Below are positions 24,670 through 34,662 of a stretch of 63,276 nucleotides of DNA, piece by piece (positions within the stretch are counted from its first letter, which is position 1; every line of letters begins with the position of its first letter). The notes under the pieces were generated by a model. It did no database searches, had not been told where the DNA came from, and saw only the letters and a list, made by a program, of their open reading frames with translations. The position numbers were made by a program, and so were the translations under genes. The stretch lies in assembly GCF_026130165.1 (NCBI RefSeq), contig NZ_JAIHOM010000013.1, positions 1-63,276 on the forward strand. The letters are read 5' to 3'. The DNA comes from Spirulina subsalsa FACHB-351 (GTDB lineage: Bacteria > Cyanobacteriota > Cyanobacteriia > Cyanobacteriales > Spirulinaceae).

Positions 24670-27600
24670 TTACGCTTTTTCGGGTTTCAGCAATAGGATA
24701 ATTTCGTAAAACTCATAGCCCTCGACTAATTGTTTTAAATATTCCTGCAAGTCCATATAAGTTTCAGGAATTTGATTGAGCAATTCGAGACAAAGATGAT
24801 CATTGCCCTGGGCAGCGGCTGCATAAAGTTCTTCCTGCCAAGGGGTAGGCATGACCTGAATATCTACCCCCTGAGACACTGGCGCTAATTCTGGGGTTGG
24901 TGTCGAGGAGGGTGGATCAATATCCCGGTAGGAATATTGCACACCTAAATGATGCGCTAAGACTTCTAATATTTCTTCTCGACGGAAGGGTTTGCCCACA
25001 AAACTATCGCACCCCGCTTGTAAACATTCCTGTTGCTGTTCAGCAAAAGCACTGGCTGTAATAGCCACAATAAACGGGAGGGGAGGGGAAGACTGTTGTT
25101 TAATCAAACGAGTGGTTTCATAACCATTTAACTCCGGCATATACATATCCATGAAGATCAAATCGGGGTGCCAGGTTTGCCAAAGGGCGATCGCCTCTTG
25201 ACCATTTTCCGCCTCCTTCACCTCAAACCCCAAGTCGAGGAGGAGTGTTGTTAACAGCAAACGATTCACCGGATGATCTTCCACCACCAGCAAGCGATAG
25301 GAGGGCTGATTAGGGGCTAAACGGAGGGCGTGGGTAAATTGGGAGGCGGAGGAGGTTGTCGCCGCTTCTAAGCAGGGAATCACCTCAATGGAGAAGGCAA
25401 AACAACTGCCCTGTCCCACCACACTTTCCACGGTAATCTCCCCCCCCATTAACTGCACAAACTGCTGAGAAATGCGCAGTCCTAAACCTGTCCCCTCTTG
25501 GGACTGTTTCCCGGTGCGGGTTTGGGAGAAGGCTTGGAAGAGGGTATTTAGCTCCTCGGGGGCAATACCTAGACCAGTATCCTCAACGCGGAACTGCACC
25601 TTCACGGGCTGTTCAGAATCTATTGCTGTCTCTGGGGTGTCTTCTAAGAAAACTCGTAAACAAATACCACCCGCTTGAGTAAATTTAAGGGCGTTGCCTA
25701 ATAAATTTAATAAGACTTGACGCAGTTTATTCGCGTCTCCTTGGACGACTTGGGGAACATCAGATGCGATATAAAAATGGAAAGAGAGTCCTTTAGAATG
25801 GGCTTTGAGTCGCAACATTGACTCTAGATTATAAATCAGTTCATGGAGTTTAAATTCTGCCGTTTCTAAGGTAATACGTCCCGCCTCAATTTTGGACATT
25901 TCCAGTACATCATTAATCAGTTGCAGTAAGTGTTCTCCACTTTGATTAATAATGCGAACATATTCTTGATAGGTGGAACTAAGACGGCATTCTCCTTGCT
26001 CAAACTTGGCTTCTTGCTGCATCAACTGAGTAAAGCCTAAAATGGCGTTCAGAGGCGTTCGCAGTTCATGGCTCATATTCGCTAAAAACTGACTTTTAGC
26101 CCGGTTTGCCTGTTCAGCAGCTTCTTTGGCTTCTTGGAGTTCGGCAGCTTGTTTTTGAGTTTGGCTGAATAGTTGGACTTGATGGACGGTAATGCCTAAT
26201 TTATTGCTAATTTGGGTGACAATTTGCTCTTCTGCCCTTTGCCAATCCCGGGGAGATTTATTTTCATAAACGGCGACTAATCCCCAGAGTTGTTGTTGAC
26301 AGAAAATGGGAGCTATGACATAGGCACGGGCTTGAATGGTTTCGAGCAGTTCTAAGTAACAATCATTAAAGCCCGCTTGATAGATATCGGGGACAGAACA
26401 GTAAGTATCTCGTTGGCGATATTTGCCCCCAGCTTGGCTTTGTAAATAGGTATCTTCTAGGGTGAGGTTGCTAAAATTGAACTGGGTAGCTCCACAATCG
26501 GGGTTTCCGGTGACGGTTTGGGTGAGTTGGGGGAGGTTGAGATCGGGATCTCCCAAGGACTTCCAACCTGAAGCAACTGATTCACAGAGGACGGTGCCAC
26601 TCCAGTCGGGATTGAAGCGATAAATGAGGACGCGATCGCATTCCAGAGCATCTCGGAGTTCGGCGGTGGTAGTGGTCAAGATAGCGTTTAAGTCCAGACT
26701 TTGCCGCATACGCAGGGTAATCCAGTTAATCGCTTTTTCCCGTTGGGCAATTAAACGGATAGCTTTCTCGGCACTGCGACGTTCCTGGACTTCCACTTCT
26801 AACACCGCGTTGGCTTTCACCAGTTCTGCGGTGCGTTCTTGCACCCGCAATTCTAACTGTTCATAAGCCCGTTTTTTGTCCTCCTCTGCCCATTTACGTT
26901 GTAATTCTGTCGCCGCACGATTGGCAAAAATCTGCACAATAGCTTGTTCATTTTCATCCAGCACTAAAGGGTCTGTGCTAACAATGGCCAAATTGCCGAT
27001 CACTTGCTGGTCATTATTAAATAAAGGAACACCAAAATAAGCCGCCGCCCCAATCTCTTGAATCAAAGGACTTCGAGCAAACATTTCCCTAACCCCTTGG
27101 GGATAGTAACAGGTTTCTTGACGGCGTAAAACTTGTTCGCAAGGTGTATCAGCAATGGGATAGCTAAAGTTAGTTACAGGATGATCACTCGCCCAAAAAG
27201 CAATACTTTCCAAGTTTTTATGTTGCTCATCTGCCCATTCAGAAATCAGCACATAGGGAACCTTAAGCGCTTTGGCTAAATTTTCTGCTAACGCCCAGAA
27301 AAAACCCTGTCCCATTGCCGTCGCTGTACTGAATACTACTGTCTTGAGGGTGGCCTCAGTCCTTTGTCGTTGGGCAATTTGCCGCTCTAACTCCTGATTA
27401 ACTTGTTCCAATTGTTCCGGGGTACGGAGGGCTAAAAATTGGGGAAGTAATTCCACCAAACGCAGGGCAGTATAACAGGAAACTAGGGCAGTAATCGCCC
27501 GTTCTACCCCCGATAACCAATAATCAGGATGCCACAGCGTCCAAATATCTAATAAATGCCCCACCCCACAGAGGATAATAAATGCCCCGAACATGGCGAA

Positions 27601-27804
27601 GACACTAGAAAAGGCAATATCCCGCCGTTTGTGAATAAAGTAAATCAACATGGCGGGAATGGAGAAATAAGCAACCGCAATTAAGGCATCACTCACCACA
27701 TGGAGAGTGACTAAAGACCGTTGCCAGAGAAAACAATGACCATGGGGAATATATAATAGCCTGTAAAAATGAGGGTCTAAAAAGGTCGTCAGTGAAGTCA
27801 ACAC
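24670..27804 (-). CDS. Hybrid histidine kinase with ethylene-receptor-like membrane domain and phytochrome-type GAF
   Basis: A 1044-residue protein with GTG start and an AGGAG site 9 nt ahead. Residues 30-90 match the ethylene-binding domain of plant ETR1: [17 protein letters not shown] (D39) and [13 protein letters not shown] with C79 and H83 at the copper-ligand positions. Two GAF domains follow (155-300 and 365-545). The second resembles bilin-binding GAFs ([16 protein letters not shown]) and has C482-Y483 where cyanobacteriochromes have C-H. The kinase has phosphoacceptor H579 ([11 protein letters not shown]) and ATP-binding N, G1 and G2 boxes, then a receiver with D886 and a short C-terminal tail. 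Relative of Synechocystis Slr1212. First gene of an operon with the adenylate cyclase. Confidence 0.88.
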   Translation of the reverse strand: MLTSLTTFLDPHFYRLLYIPHGHCFLWQRSLVTLHVVSDALIAVAYFSIPAMLIYFIHKRRDIAFSSVFAMFGAFIILCGVGHLLDIWTLWHPDYWLSGVERAITALVSCYTALRLVELLPQFLALRTPEQLEQVNQELERQIAQRQRTEATLKTVVFSTATAMGQGFFWALAENLAKALKVPYVLISEWADEQHKNLESIAFWASDHPVTNFSYPIADTPCEQVLRRQETCYYPQGVREMFARSPLIQEIGAAAYFGVPLFNNDQQVIGNLAIVSTDPLVLDENEQAIVQIFANRAATELQRKWAEEDKKRAYEQLELRVQERTAELVKANAVLEVEVQERRSAEKAIRLIAQREKAINWITLRMRQSLDLNAILTTTTAELRDALECDRVLIYRFNPDWSGTVLCESVASGWKSLGDPDLNLPQLTQTVTGNPDCGATQFNFSNLTLEDTYLQSQAGGKYRQRDTYCSVPDIYQAGFNDCYLELLETIQARAYVIAPIFCQQQLWGLVAVYENKSPRDWQRAEEQIVTQISNKLGITVHQVQLFSQTQKQAAELQEAKEAAEQANRAKSQFLANMSHELRTPLNAILGFTQLMQQEAKFEQGECRLSSTYQEYVRIINQSGEHLLQLINDVLEMSKIEAGRITLETAEFKLHELIYNLESMLRLKAHSKGLSFHFYIASDVPQVVQGDANKLRQVLLNLLGNALKFTQAGGICLRVFLEDTPETAIDSEQPVKVQFRVEDTGLGIAPEELNTLFQAFSQTRTGKQSQEGTGLGLRISQQFVQLMGGEITVESVVGQGSCFAFSIEVIPCLEAATTSSASQFTHALRLAPNQPSYRLLVVEDHPVNRLLLTTLLLDLGFEVKEAENGQEAIALWQTWHPDLIFMDMYMPELNGYETTRLIKQQSSPPLPFIVAITASAFAEQQQECLQAGCDSFVGKPFRREEILEVLAHHLGVQYSYRDIDPPSSTPTPELAPVSQGVDIQVMPTPWQEELYAAAAQGNDHLCLELLNQIPETYMDLQEYLKQLVEGYEFYEIILLLKPEKA

Positions 27805-28610
27805 AGTTTACTACTCCTGAAATGGGGCTTCGGTTTAATGGCTGAGATAATCTAAAAAATTTCCGTTATTTCTTTATGGTGACATCCGATGGTTAGAATG
27901 ACCATCCCAGATGGAACATTAGACTGGAATGTTATACCTTCCCATTGGACTGAGTAGCCGAATAAGATTAAACTTTACTTATTAATTTTTTGAGCGAACA
28001 TTTAATATTCAAAATTACATTAAGAATTATTGCAAAAAATAGTCCCTTTTTTGCCCCCCCTCTTGACGGAATATCAAGGGTTTTGGTAGGCTTGACAAGA
28101 TGAAAAATCCAAAGGTGTTTTATGCCCTTTGGGAAAAAAAATAAAGCAATTCTAAAAAATAACCGCTACACCCCCGATTCTTTCATACTCAAATCCCCCT
28201 CAACTCCCCACTTTGCCCAAATGATGTAGAAATATTAATTCGTTCCGATACCCAATTTTAGCGACCAACAGCAAGCCAGTACATTTGATTGCATTGACAA
28301 AAATGGCGTACTATGTATTCAAAACGAATTGAGGCTAACTTTAGCTTTGAAACTTCATTGGTGGATAGTGGTATGACACCTAATCCTAAAAACTGTTAAG
28401 TTTTCCCCTTAACCTGCTATCTTCCCTCGACACTTAGCTCCAAAAAATGTCATCATCAATCCAGAAACAACTCAATCAAGTTGGGGATCCACTCCAGCTT
28501 GCTGAGGAGTCATATTCAGGCTTTTTTTCAGCAGCATCTGCCCATGTCTCGGCTTTCTCTAGCACTCCTCCTGAGTTAGCCGCTTTTTCACTCATTCAAG
28601 GAACACAACT
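27805..28610. other. 806-nt divergent intergenic region
   Basis: AT-rich, with no credible coding frame. It holds a hairpin CCAAAGG/CCTTTGG (28109-28115 with 28126-28132) flanked by A- and T-runs that could terminate on either strand, and a smaller GTTAAG...CTTAAC palindrome near 28395-28414. It must also contain the divergent promoters for the hybrid kinase and the MetOD1 gene, but no matching -35/-10 pair was recognised. Confidence 0.45.
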
Positions 28611-29147
28611 ATGACTGAAGCTTTAGCGAATTCATCTCCCTTACAAACCCTAGAAATTCCCTTAGAGCGAGATATTTTTTTACGCACCTTAATCCGGGAA
28701 CTCGCTGGCACATTACAAAATGTGGTGGGTTTAGAAGAAGCCTCGGGCTTTATTAGTGTTGTAGGTCAGGCAATGGGTCGAGCCATTGATGAGGACTATA
28801 AATCAGCCCTCCAAGTGTCTAAACTCTCCCGTGAGCAAGTGACCCAAGTCTTATTAGACCTCAAACGACGGATTCAGGGTGATTTTTATGTCATCGAAGA
28901 AAGCGACGAAAAAATTGTCTTTGGTAATCGAGTTTGTCCCTTTGCCGACAAAGTATTAGATCGTCCTTCCATGTGTATGATGACCTCCAATGTTTTTGGC
29001 TCCATTGCGGCGGATAATCTTGGCTATGCCAAAGTGGAATTACAAGAAACCATTGCTCAAGGTCATGATGGCTGCCGAGTGGTAGTTTATCTTCAACTGA
29101 CAGACGAGGCAGAAGATGCAGAAGGTCGGGAGTATTTTGGCGCGTAA
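28611..29147 (+). CDS. MetOD1 (methanogen output domain 1) protein
   Basis: A 178-residue protein resembling the MetOD1 domain. The core has [18 protein letters not shown], a central [20 protein letters not shown] (C109), RPSMCMM (C122) and [13 protein letters not shown] (H152, C155). The conserved cysteines suggest metal, heme or redox sensing, but the ligand is unknown. It starts at ATG with a CAAGGA site and is followed after 5 nt by a histidine kinase gene, so the two almost certainly form a sensor pair. Domain call is from pattern recognition. Confidence 0.75.
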   Translation: MTEALANSSPLQTLEIPLERDIFLRTLIRELAGTLQNVVGLEEASGFISVVGQAMGRAIDEDYKSALQVSKLSREQVTQVLLDLKRRIQGDFYVIEESDEKIVFGNRVCPFADKVLDRPSMCMMTSNVFGSIAADNLGYAKVELQETIAQGHDGCRVVVYLQLTDEAEDAEGREYFGA

Positions 29148-29152
29148 AAACC

Positions 29153-30535
29153 ATGACACCTGAACAGTTCCTAGACTTTGCCCGTGTTTTACCAGAACCC
29201 CTGTTGTTAGTCTCCATACAGGGGGAAATTCTCAATCTCAATCAAGGGAGTGCTAAATTACTCCAACGGAATCGGAAAGAATTACGAGGGTTACACTTGT
29301 TTGACTTGGTAGAAGAGACTGGGGAGCAGGTGCAAAATTATCTGCAAACCTGCGGCAGAAGTCGGCAACTGGTACTGGGGTCTTTAACCTTTGCATTACC
29401 TAACGGGGAGTCTCTCTTGTGTCGTGGAGAAGGGGGCGTTTTACAACCTGCTTCTGGGGACTCTCCCGCCTTAATTTTATTGCGTTTAGAAAAACGGGCT
29501 GCTGCGAATTTAGATTTTGCTGTTTTAAATCGAAAAATTGATGAACTCAGCCAAGAAATTCGCCGTCGCCAACAAATAGAGTCCCAACTGGTGGAAAAAA
29601 ATCAACAACTTACGGATACGTTAGAGCAACTGAAAACCACCCAGTTTAAGCTGATTCAAACGGAAAAAATGTCTAGCTTGGGGCAGTTAGTGGCGGGAAT
29701 TTCCCATGAGATTAATAATCCTGTGAGCTTTATTCTTGGCAATTTATCCCATGCAGAGGAATATGTGCAGAACTTAGTCCAGTTAGTCCGCTTTTATGAA
29801 CAAGAATATCCTCATCCCGCTGCTAATATTGAAGCGTATAAACAAGAGATTGATCTCGATTTTATCTTAAAAGATTTAGATAGTTTACTGGGGTCAATGC
29901 GGATGGGAACTCAGCGTATTTTAGAAATTGTGAAATCTCTCCGTAACTTCTCCCGTTTGGATCAATCCGATGTGAAGCGGGTGGATATTCATGAAGGGAT
30001 TGAAAGCACTCTGGTTATTCTGCGCAATCGTTTACAAACTTCTTTACGAGGAGCAGCCATTGAGGTGATTCGGGACTATGGGGATTTACCGTTAATTCAC
30101 TGTTATCCCGGTCAACTCAATCAAGTGTTTATGAATTTGATTAGTAATGGGATTGATGCGTTGATTGAAGCGGATCTTGAACGCAATAGCGAGGAGATAG
30201 AACAGTATCCCGCTCAACTTTGTATCTCTACCCAACAGATAGAGGGTGAGCAGATTAGGATCACGATTAAAGATAATGGGCTGGGCATTTGCGACAAGGT
30301 GTGTCCCCATATTTTTGATCCATTTTTTACCACAAAACCTGTGGGAAAAGGAACAGGATTAGGACTTTCGATTAGTTATAAAATCATTACAGACCTCCAT
30401 CAAGGTCAGTTGGTGTGTCATTCTGTTCCGGGTAAAGGTTCAGAATTCCGGGTGGAAATTCCGATCGAGCAACGGGTTTCTAAGGCTCAAGGCCAATCTG
30501 TGCAGAGGGTGAATGATGTGTATTTAGTGAGTTAA
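29153..30535 (+). CDS. Sensor histidine kinase with N-terminal PAS domain
   Basis: A 460-residue soluble kinase. Residues 1-115 form a PAS-like domain (FARVLPEPLLLVSIQGEIL). A coiled coil (120-172) leads to the phosphoacceptor H185 in AGISHEINNP. The ATPase domain has the N box (NQVFMNLISNGIDAL), G1 (DNGLGI), F box (FDPFFTTKPVGKGTG) and G2 (GTGLGLSI). No membrane segment. It is cotranscribed with the MetOD1 gene 5 nt upstream and is closely similar in its core to the kinase at 30712-32463. Its cognate regulator is not visible. Confidence 0.92.
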   Translation: MTPEQFLDFARVLPEPLLLVSIQGEILNLNQGSAKLLQRNRKELRGLHLFDLVEETGEQVQNYLQTCGRSRQLVLGSLTFALPNGESLLCRGEGGVLQPASGDSPALILLRLEKRAAANLDFAVLNRKIDELSQEIRRRQQIESQLVEKNQQLTDTLEQLKTTQFKLIQTEKMSSLGQLVAGISHEINNPVSFILGNLSHAEEYVQNLVQLVRFYEQEYPHPAANIEAYKQEIDLDFILKDLDSLLGSMRMGTQRILEIVKSLRNFSRLDQSDVKRVDIHEGIESTLVILRNRLQTSLRGAAIEVIRDYGDLPLIHCYPGQLNQVFMNLISNGIDALIEADLERNSEEIEQYPAQLCISTQQIEGEQIRITIKDNGLGICDKVCPHIFDPFFTTKPVGKGTGLGLSISYKIITDLHQGQLVCHSVPGKGSEFRVEIPIEQRVSKAQGQSVQRVNDVYLVS

Positions 30536-30547
30536 GTGAAGTTCTCC

Positions 30548-30573
30548 CCCGCTAACCCTTCGGGTATAACGGG
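30548..30573 (+). terminator. Hairpin downstream of the kinase, possible terminator
   Basis: CCCG and ACCC (30548-30551, 30555-30558) pair with GGGT and CGGG (30562-30565, 30570-30573) around a TTC loop, with unpaired CTA/ATA inside. It lies just after the kinase stop codon. There is no U-run, so termination is only suggested. Confidence 0.35.
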
Positions 30574-30711
30574 CGACCCCTGCTGACTTTAGGTTGGAAA
30601 CGGATTAAGGATGGTGGGTCAGGATTGCGACAATCTTGACCAGTTAGGCTGTTTCTCCTCTTGTCAAGGTCAGGGAATAGGCAATAATCAACAATTATCA
30701 ATCCCCACATT

Positions 30712-32463
30712 TTACTGGTTACTGATTACTGTTTTGTTGGGGACGGGGAGAAGGATGGAGAAGGTCGTCCCGTGACCGGGTTTAGAGTTAAAGATCAGTT
30801 GTCCTTGATGTTTTTCCACGATAATTTGATAGCTGATAAATAATCCCATCCCTGTCCCTTGTCCAATGGGTTTGGTGGTAAAGAAGGGGTCAAAAATTTG
30901 ATTTTGTAGGGTTGAGGGAATCCCCAAACCGTTGTCTGTGATGGCAATTAAAACCTTTCGCTGGGGGGTGAATTCTGTGGTAATTTCGAGGGTGGGATGG
31001 TTGGGTTGAGCTTGGGCGATCGCATCAATGGCATTATTAAGCAAATTCATGAACACCTGATTGAGTTGTCCGGGATGACATTCCACCCAAGGTAACTCCC
31101 CGTAGTGGCGGATAATCTCAATGTTGTGCTGTTCGAGACGGTTTTGTAATATCACCAGGGTACTTTCTAACCCTTGGTGAATATCCACCGCTTTCTGTTC
31201 CGCTTCATCCAGTCGGGAGAAGTTGCGCAGACTCTGCACGATGCGATGGATGCGTTCTGTTCCCTGTCGCATGGATGCAAGGACTTGGGGACAATCTTCC
31301 TTGAGATAGTCTAGGTCAATTTCGTGAATGTAGTCCTGAATATCTGGGGTAGCCGTGGGGAAAGCGGTGTGGTAGTCGTTGACCAGTTGTAAGAGGTCTT
31401 GTAGGTACTGGTTGACGTAGGGCAGGTTACTGTAGATAAAGCCGACGGAGTTGTTAATTTCGTGGGCAATGCCAGAGACTAATTGCCCTAAGGAGGACAT
31501 TTTTTCTGTGTGAATCAGTTGGGCTTGGGTGGCTTGGAGTTGATTGAGGGTGTTTTGCAGAACTTTAATGGTTTGTTCGAGGCGATCGCTTTGTTCGAGA
31601 GTCGCTTGTTCAGAAATGTCTAGAAGTTCCGTCAGGGTGTTAACCTGAGAGCGCAAGCGGGTAATTAATTGTCGGCGGCCTCCGGTGGCCAAGCTTTTGA
31701 AATCAAACAGATCCTCAGATTCTGTTGTTTGGAAAACCGTCCCCCGATCAAAGGGTAAAATAGCCACTTTGATATTTAAAGCCAAAGGGCGGAATAATTC
31801 CAACATTTCCCCGGCTAGGGTGTTTCGTAGTCCCAAGAGGGTGACGAAACAACTCCCCGAAGGTAAAACCCCCCACAGGCCTACAATAGTTTGAACATTA
31901 AGAGTTTGAACATCAAGCATTTTCCCCCCAGAACATCCAGCCGAGGCGATCGCCTTTAAGCTATCTTGCCCCAGTTGAAACACCGGATTATATTGGGGAG
32001 AGAGGGCATGGGATTCAGTGATTTCTGAACCTAAAAAGAGATGACGGGGTAACTGGGCCTCTTCTAACAGGATAAACCAAGGGGAAGCCGAGGCAGAATC
32101 CGGATGGAGAGCGATCGCCTTTTTCCCCCCATTCCCTAAGCGTTGGGTACTAGAGAGTAAGAGCAAACAAGGGGTATTACTGCGTAGCGTTAAGGTAGAA
32201 ACCCCACCCCTACCCGCCCCTAATTCTTGGCTTTCTAAAGCCCTTTGTAACTCCGGGGTTAAATCACCATAGAGATGAGTTTTCCAAAACTGCACCCATT
32301 CACAAACCGAGGAGTGATCTTGGGAGACGCCCAAATTCAACGCCAGACAATCTACTAAAGCTTGACTGACTTCCTCCATGCTATCCACTCCTCCCCCGCA
32401 CTGGCGCAGAGCAAGGCCCAAGGTGGACATATCCCGCAATGAAAATGAAAACAGTTCAGACAA
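30712..32463 (-). CDS. Sensor histidine kinase with DICT/GAF-like input region
   Basis: A 583-residue kinase starting at TTG 32463, which has a GGAGAGG site at the right distance; the next ATG is at 32430. The N-terminal ~270 residues are an input region without a confident family match. A coiled coil (275-320) leads to phosphoacceptor H334 in SGIAHEINNSV, then N box (NQVFMNLLNNAIDAI), DNGLGI, FDPFFTTKPIGQGTG and GTGMGLFI. The proline after HEINN is replaced by serine. The kinase core strongly resembles that of the neighbouring plus-strand kinase, suggesting a duplication. No membrane segments or cognate regulator. Confidence 0.9.
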   Translation of the reverse strand: MSELFSFSLRDMSTLGLALRQCGGGVDSMEEVSQALVDCLALNLGVSQDHSSVCEWVQFWKTHLYGDLTPELQRALESQELGAGRGGVSTLTLRSNTPCLLLLSSTQRLGNGGKKAIALHPDSASASPWFILLEEAQLPRHLFLGSEITESHALSPQYNPVFQLGQDSLKAIASAGCSGGKMLDVQTLNVQTIVGLWGVLPSGSCFVTLLGLRNTLAGEMLELFRPLALNIKVAILPFDRGTVFQTTESEDLFDFKSLATGGRRQLITRLRSQVNTLTELLDISEQATLEQSDRLEQTIKVLQNTLNQLQATQAQLIHTEKMSSLGQLVSGIAHEINNSVGFIYSNLPYVNQYLQDLLQLVNDYHTAFPTATPDIQDYIHEIDLDYLKEDCPQVLASMRQGTERIHRIVQSLRNFSRLDEAEQKAVDIHQGLESTLVILQNRLEQHNIEIIRHYGELPWVECHPGQLNQVFMNLLNNAIDAIAQAQPNHPTLEITTEFTPQRKVLIAITDNGLGIPSTLQNQIFDPFFTTKPIGQGTGMGLFISYQIIVEKHQGQLIFNSKPGHGTTFSILLPVPNKTVISNQ

Positions 32464-32590
32464 CAGTCACCTCTCCAACGGCAAAATTAGGTTTAAAGAG
32501 TCACAAACATTGAGCAATTTCCTGCCGCTAGTTTTATCCTAAGTCGGATTTAGGGGGGGAATACTGACTCAGGCACATATCTTAATCAAA

Positions 32591-33610
32591 CTAATTGCTG
32601 ACACATTGAATATTCAGATCGGGAACTTGAGCTTGTAGAACCTTACAGGTACTAAATCCCACAATGCCATCGGGTAATAAATTATTGCGAATTTGGAATT
32701 GTTTGACCGCTATTTCTGTGCGGGGGCCAAAATAACCGTCGATTTCATCATCATAAAACCCCAGAATAGTTAACGCTCGTTGAATCAGTTCCACTTGAGA
32801 CGTGCGATCGCCTCGTCTTACTAAAATCCCCTGTCGTCTCAGTTCATCCCCCATCGGACGACGGAAATCAGTTCCCCCCACAGAAGACGATCTTCTCGGA
32901 GAAGGAGAAAGTGCCGAGTCAGCCCTTGGGGGGGGAGTTCTCGTCGGAGTCGCCCTTTCTCCAAGGGAGGGAGTGGGGGGAGGAGTCCTCCTAGGGGATT
33001 CAGATTCTGTCCTTGTAGCCCCTAGAGTCCCATCATCACTCGATGCAGTCGATGGGGTACCCAGAGGAGCAGAAACCGCCCCATTGGATGGGGTGGTGGG
33101 GGCTTGGGTCACAGGAGAGGGAGATTCTGTCGCCTCCTCCGTTTCCTCTACTACAATCTCCTCATCCTCCTGCGATGCCTCCTCAATTTCAGGCTCAGGG
33201 GTCGTTTCTTCCGCCTCTAAGGGGGAAGAATCTACCTCTTGGACTGTTCCACCCTCCAACCCATTAGACTCCTCAGCGACCCGAGAAGCCCCTTCTAATA
33301 AATCCGTCGTAATTTGAACCGTTAAAATAATCGGTAAAGCAATCCCAATTAACAACGTAGTGACAATACCAAAGCGTAATTCTCGCACTTGACGCTTTAA
33401 CAAGAGGAAGACCATCAAGAGCAACATCAATAGGGAGAGGAGGATCATCCCGCCGTAATTTTCGAGGATGGTATGGGGTGCAACTTCCGGTCTGTACTGA
33501 GGTTCTAAGGCTTCTTCTAGGGTGTTTTGAGCCATAAGGGGGGCAAAACGATCATGACCCAACGCCGGGCCAACAGAGGAAGGATTAGAGGGGAAATTGT
33601 GCGGTTGCAT
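32591..33610 (-). CDS. Membrane-anchored protein with C-terminal peptidoglycan-binding domain
   Basis: A 339-residue protein. Two membrane segments lie near the N-terminus (GGMILLSLLMLLLMVFLLL and IVTTLLIGIALPIILTVQI). A long acidic then serine/proline/threonine-rich linker (120-255) follows. Residues ~265-335 form a peptidoglycan-binding domain (VELIQRALTILGFYDDEIDGYFGP, TEIAVKQFQIRNNLLPDGIVG). It probably spans the inner membrane with the binding domain reaching the cell wall. Monocistronic, divergent from the YdcF gene by 69 nt. Confidence 0.85.
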   Translation of the reverse strand: MQPHNFPSNPSSVGPALGHDRFAPLMAQNTLEEALEPQYRPEVAPHTILENYGGMILLSLLMLLLMVFLLLKRQVRELRFGIVTTLLIGIALPIILTVQITTDLLEGASRVAEESNGLEGGTVQEVDSSPLEAEETTPEPEIEEASQEDEEIVVEETEEATESPSPVTQAPTTPSNGAVSAPLGTPSTASSDDGTLGATRTESESPRRTPPPTPSLGERATPTRTPPPRADSALSPSPRRSSSVGGTDFRRPMGDELRRQGILVRRGDRTSQVELIQRALTILGFYDDEIDGYFGPRTEIAVKQFQIRNNLLPDGIVGFSTCKVLQAQVPDLNIQCVSN

Positions 33611-33679
33611 CCACTTGCGCTACTGTGATGTGATATTCAGAACCAGACTACATATTATCAGGAATCGCCATTGGGAAAG

Positions 33680-34471
33680 ATGTTCCTCTACCTCTCTAAA
33701 TTACTACCTATTTTCATTTACCCCATCGGCTTAACCTGTGTTTTATTGGTGGTGGCCTTTGTTTTAGGCTGGCGACAATCCCGTTGGACTCCCCTGCCTT
33801 TAGCGCTAGCCTTTCTCCTGTTAATGATATCGGGCAATGGTTGGGTGAACTCCCGTTTAGTGAGTCATTTAGAGTGGCAACATATTCCCCCGGCCGAACT
33901 GCCTCAAGCCGATGCCATTGTGGTGTTAGGGGGGGCCCTTAAACCGAAACTGCCCCCTCGACCGATGATTAATTTGAGTGACAAAGGCGATCGCGTTATC
34001 TATGCCGCCCAACTTTACCGAGACGGCAAAGCCCCCCTCATTATTGCCTCTGGGGGGCGGATTGATTGGTTAGGTCAACTCCCCCCAGAATCCGAAGACA
34101 CAGCCCAATTTTTACAAATGTTAGGCGTTCCCCCCGAGGCCATCATCCAAGAATCTCGTTCCCTCAATACCCACCAGAACGCCATCTTTACCCGAGAAAT
34201 CCTCATTGAACGAGGTCTTAAACGGATTTTATTAGTCACCTCCGCCCTCCATATGCCCCGTTCCTACTTAATATTCCAACGACAAGGCATAGAAACCATC
34301 CCCGCCCCGACAGATTTTCTCGCCACCTTCCCCACAGGGGATTCTAGTCCAGTGAGTTTCGGGACCCATCTCCTCAGTTTTCTCCCCGACACCGGGCGCG
34401 TCGCCACCACCACAGAAGCCTTGAAAGAGTATATTGGGCTATTGGTCTATCGGTTAAGAGGGTGGTTATAG
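33680..34471 (+). CDS. YdcF/ElyC family membrane protein (DUF218)
   Basis: A 263-residue protein counted from MFLYLSKLLPIFIYP; the TTG at 33671 is less likely. Two N-terminal membrane segments are followed by the DUF218 core: ADAIVVLGGALKPKLPP, RDGKAPLIIASGG, EDTAQFLQMLGVPPEAIIQESRSLNTHQNA and RILLVTSALHMPRSYLIF. The family includes SanA and ElyC, linked to envelope integrity and vancomycin sensitivity. Its enzymatic activity is not established. Monocistronic between the peptidoglycan-binding protein and sat. Confidence 0.88.
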   Translation: MFLYLSKLLPIFIYPIGLTCVLLVVAFVLGWRQSRWTPLPLALAFLLLMISGNGWVNSRLVSHLEWQHIPPAELPQADAIVVLGGALKPKLPPRPMINLSDKGDRVIYAAQLYRDGKAPLIIASGGRIDWLGQLPPESEDTAQFLQMLGVPPEAIIQESRSLNTHQNAIFTREILIERGLKRILLVTSALHMPRSYLIFQRQGIETIPAPTDFLATFPTGDSSPVSFGTHLLSFLPDTGRVATTTEALKEYIGLLVYRLRGWL

Positions 34472-34662
34472 GGAATTAATAATCATTAATCATTCATTAA
34501 TAATTATTCCCGACTCCCGATTTGGCGCCCAAGCGCAACGACAAACCTGATGATTATTCGCGACTCATGACCTTCTCCCAGCTTTCCCCACTTCCCCCAT
34601 TGAGATAGGATGAAGAATGGAACGTTAAAGCGGCCAGAACCCGCAATCAATCAAGATTTAGT

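Noticed and set aside
33043-33267. Proline-rich plus-strand frame inside the peptidoglycan-binding gene
   Set aside because: Antisense shadow of the low-complexity linker.
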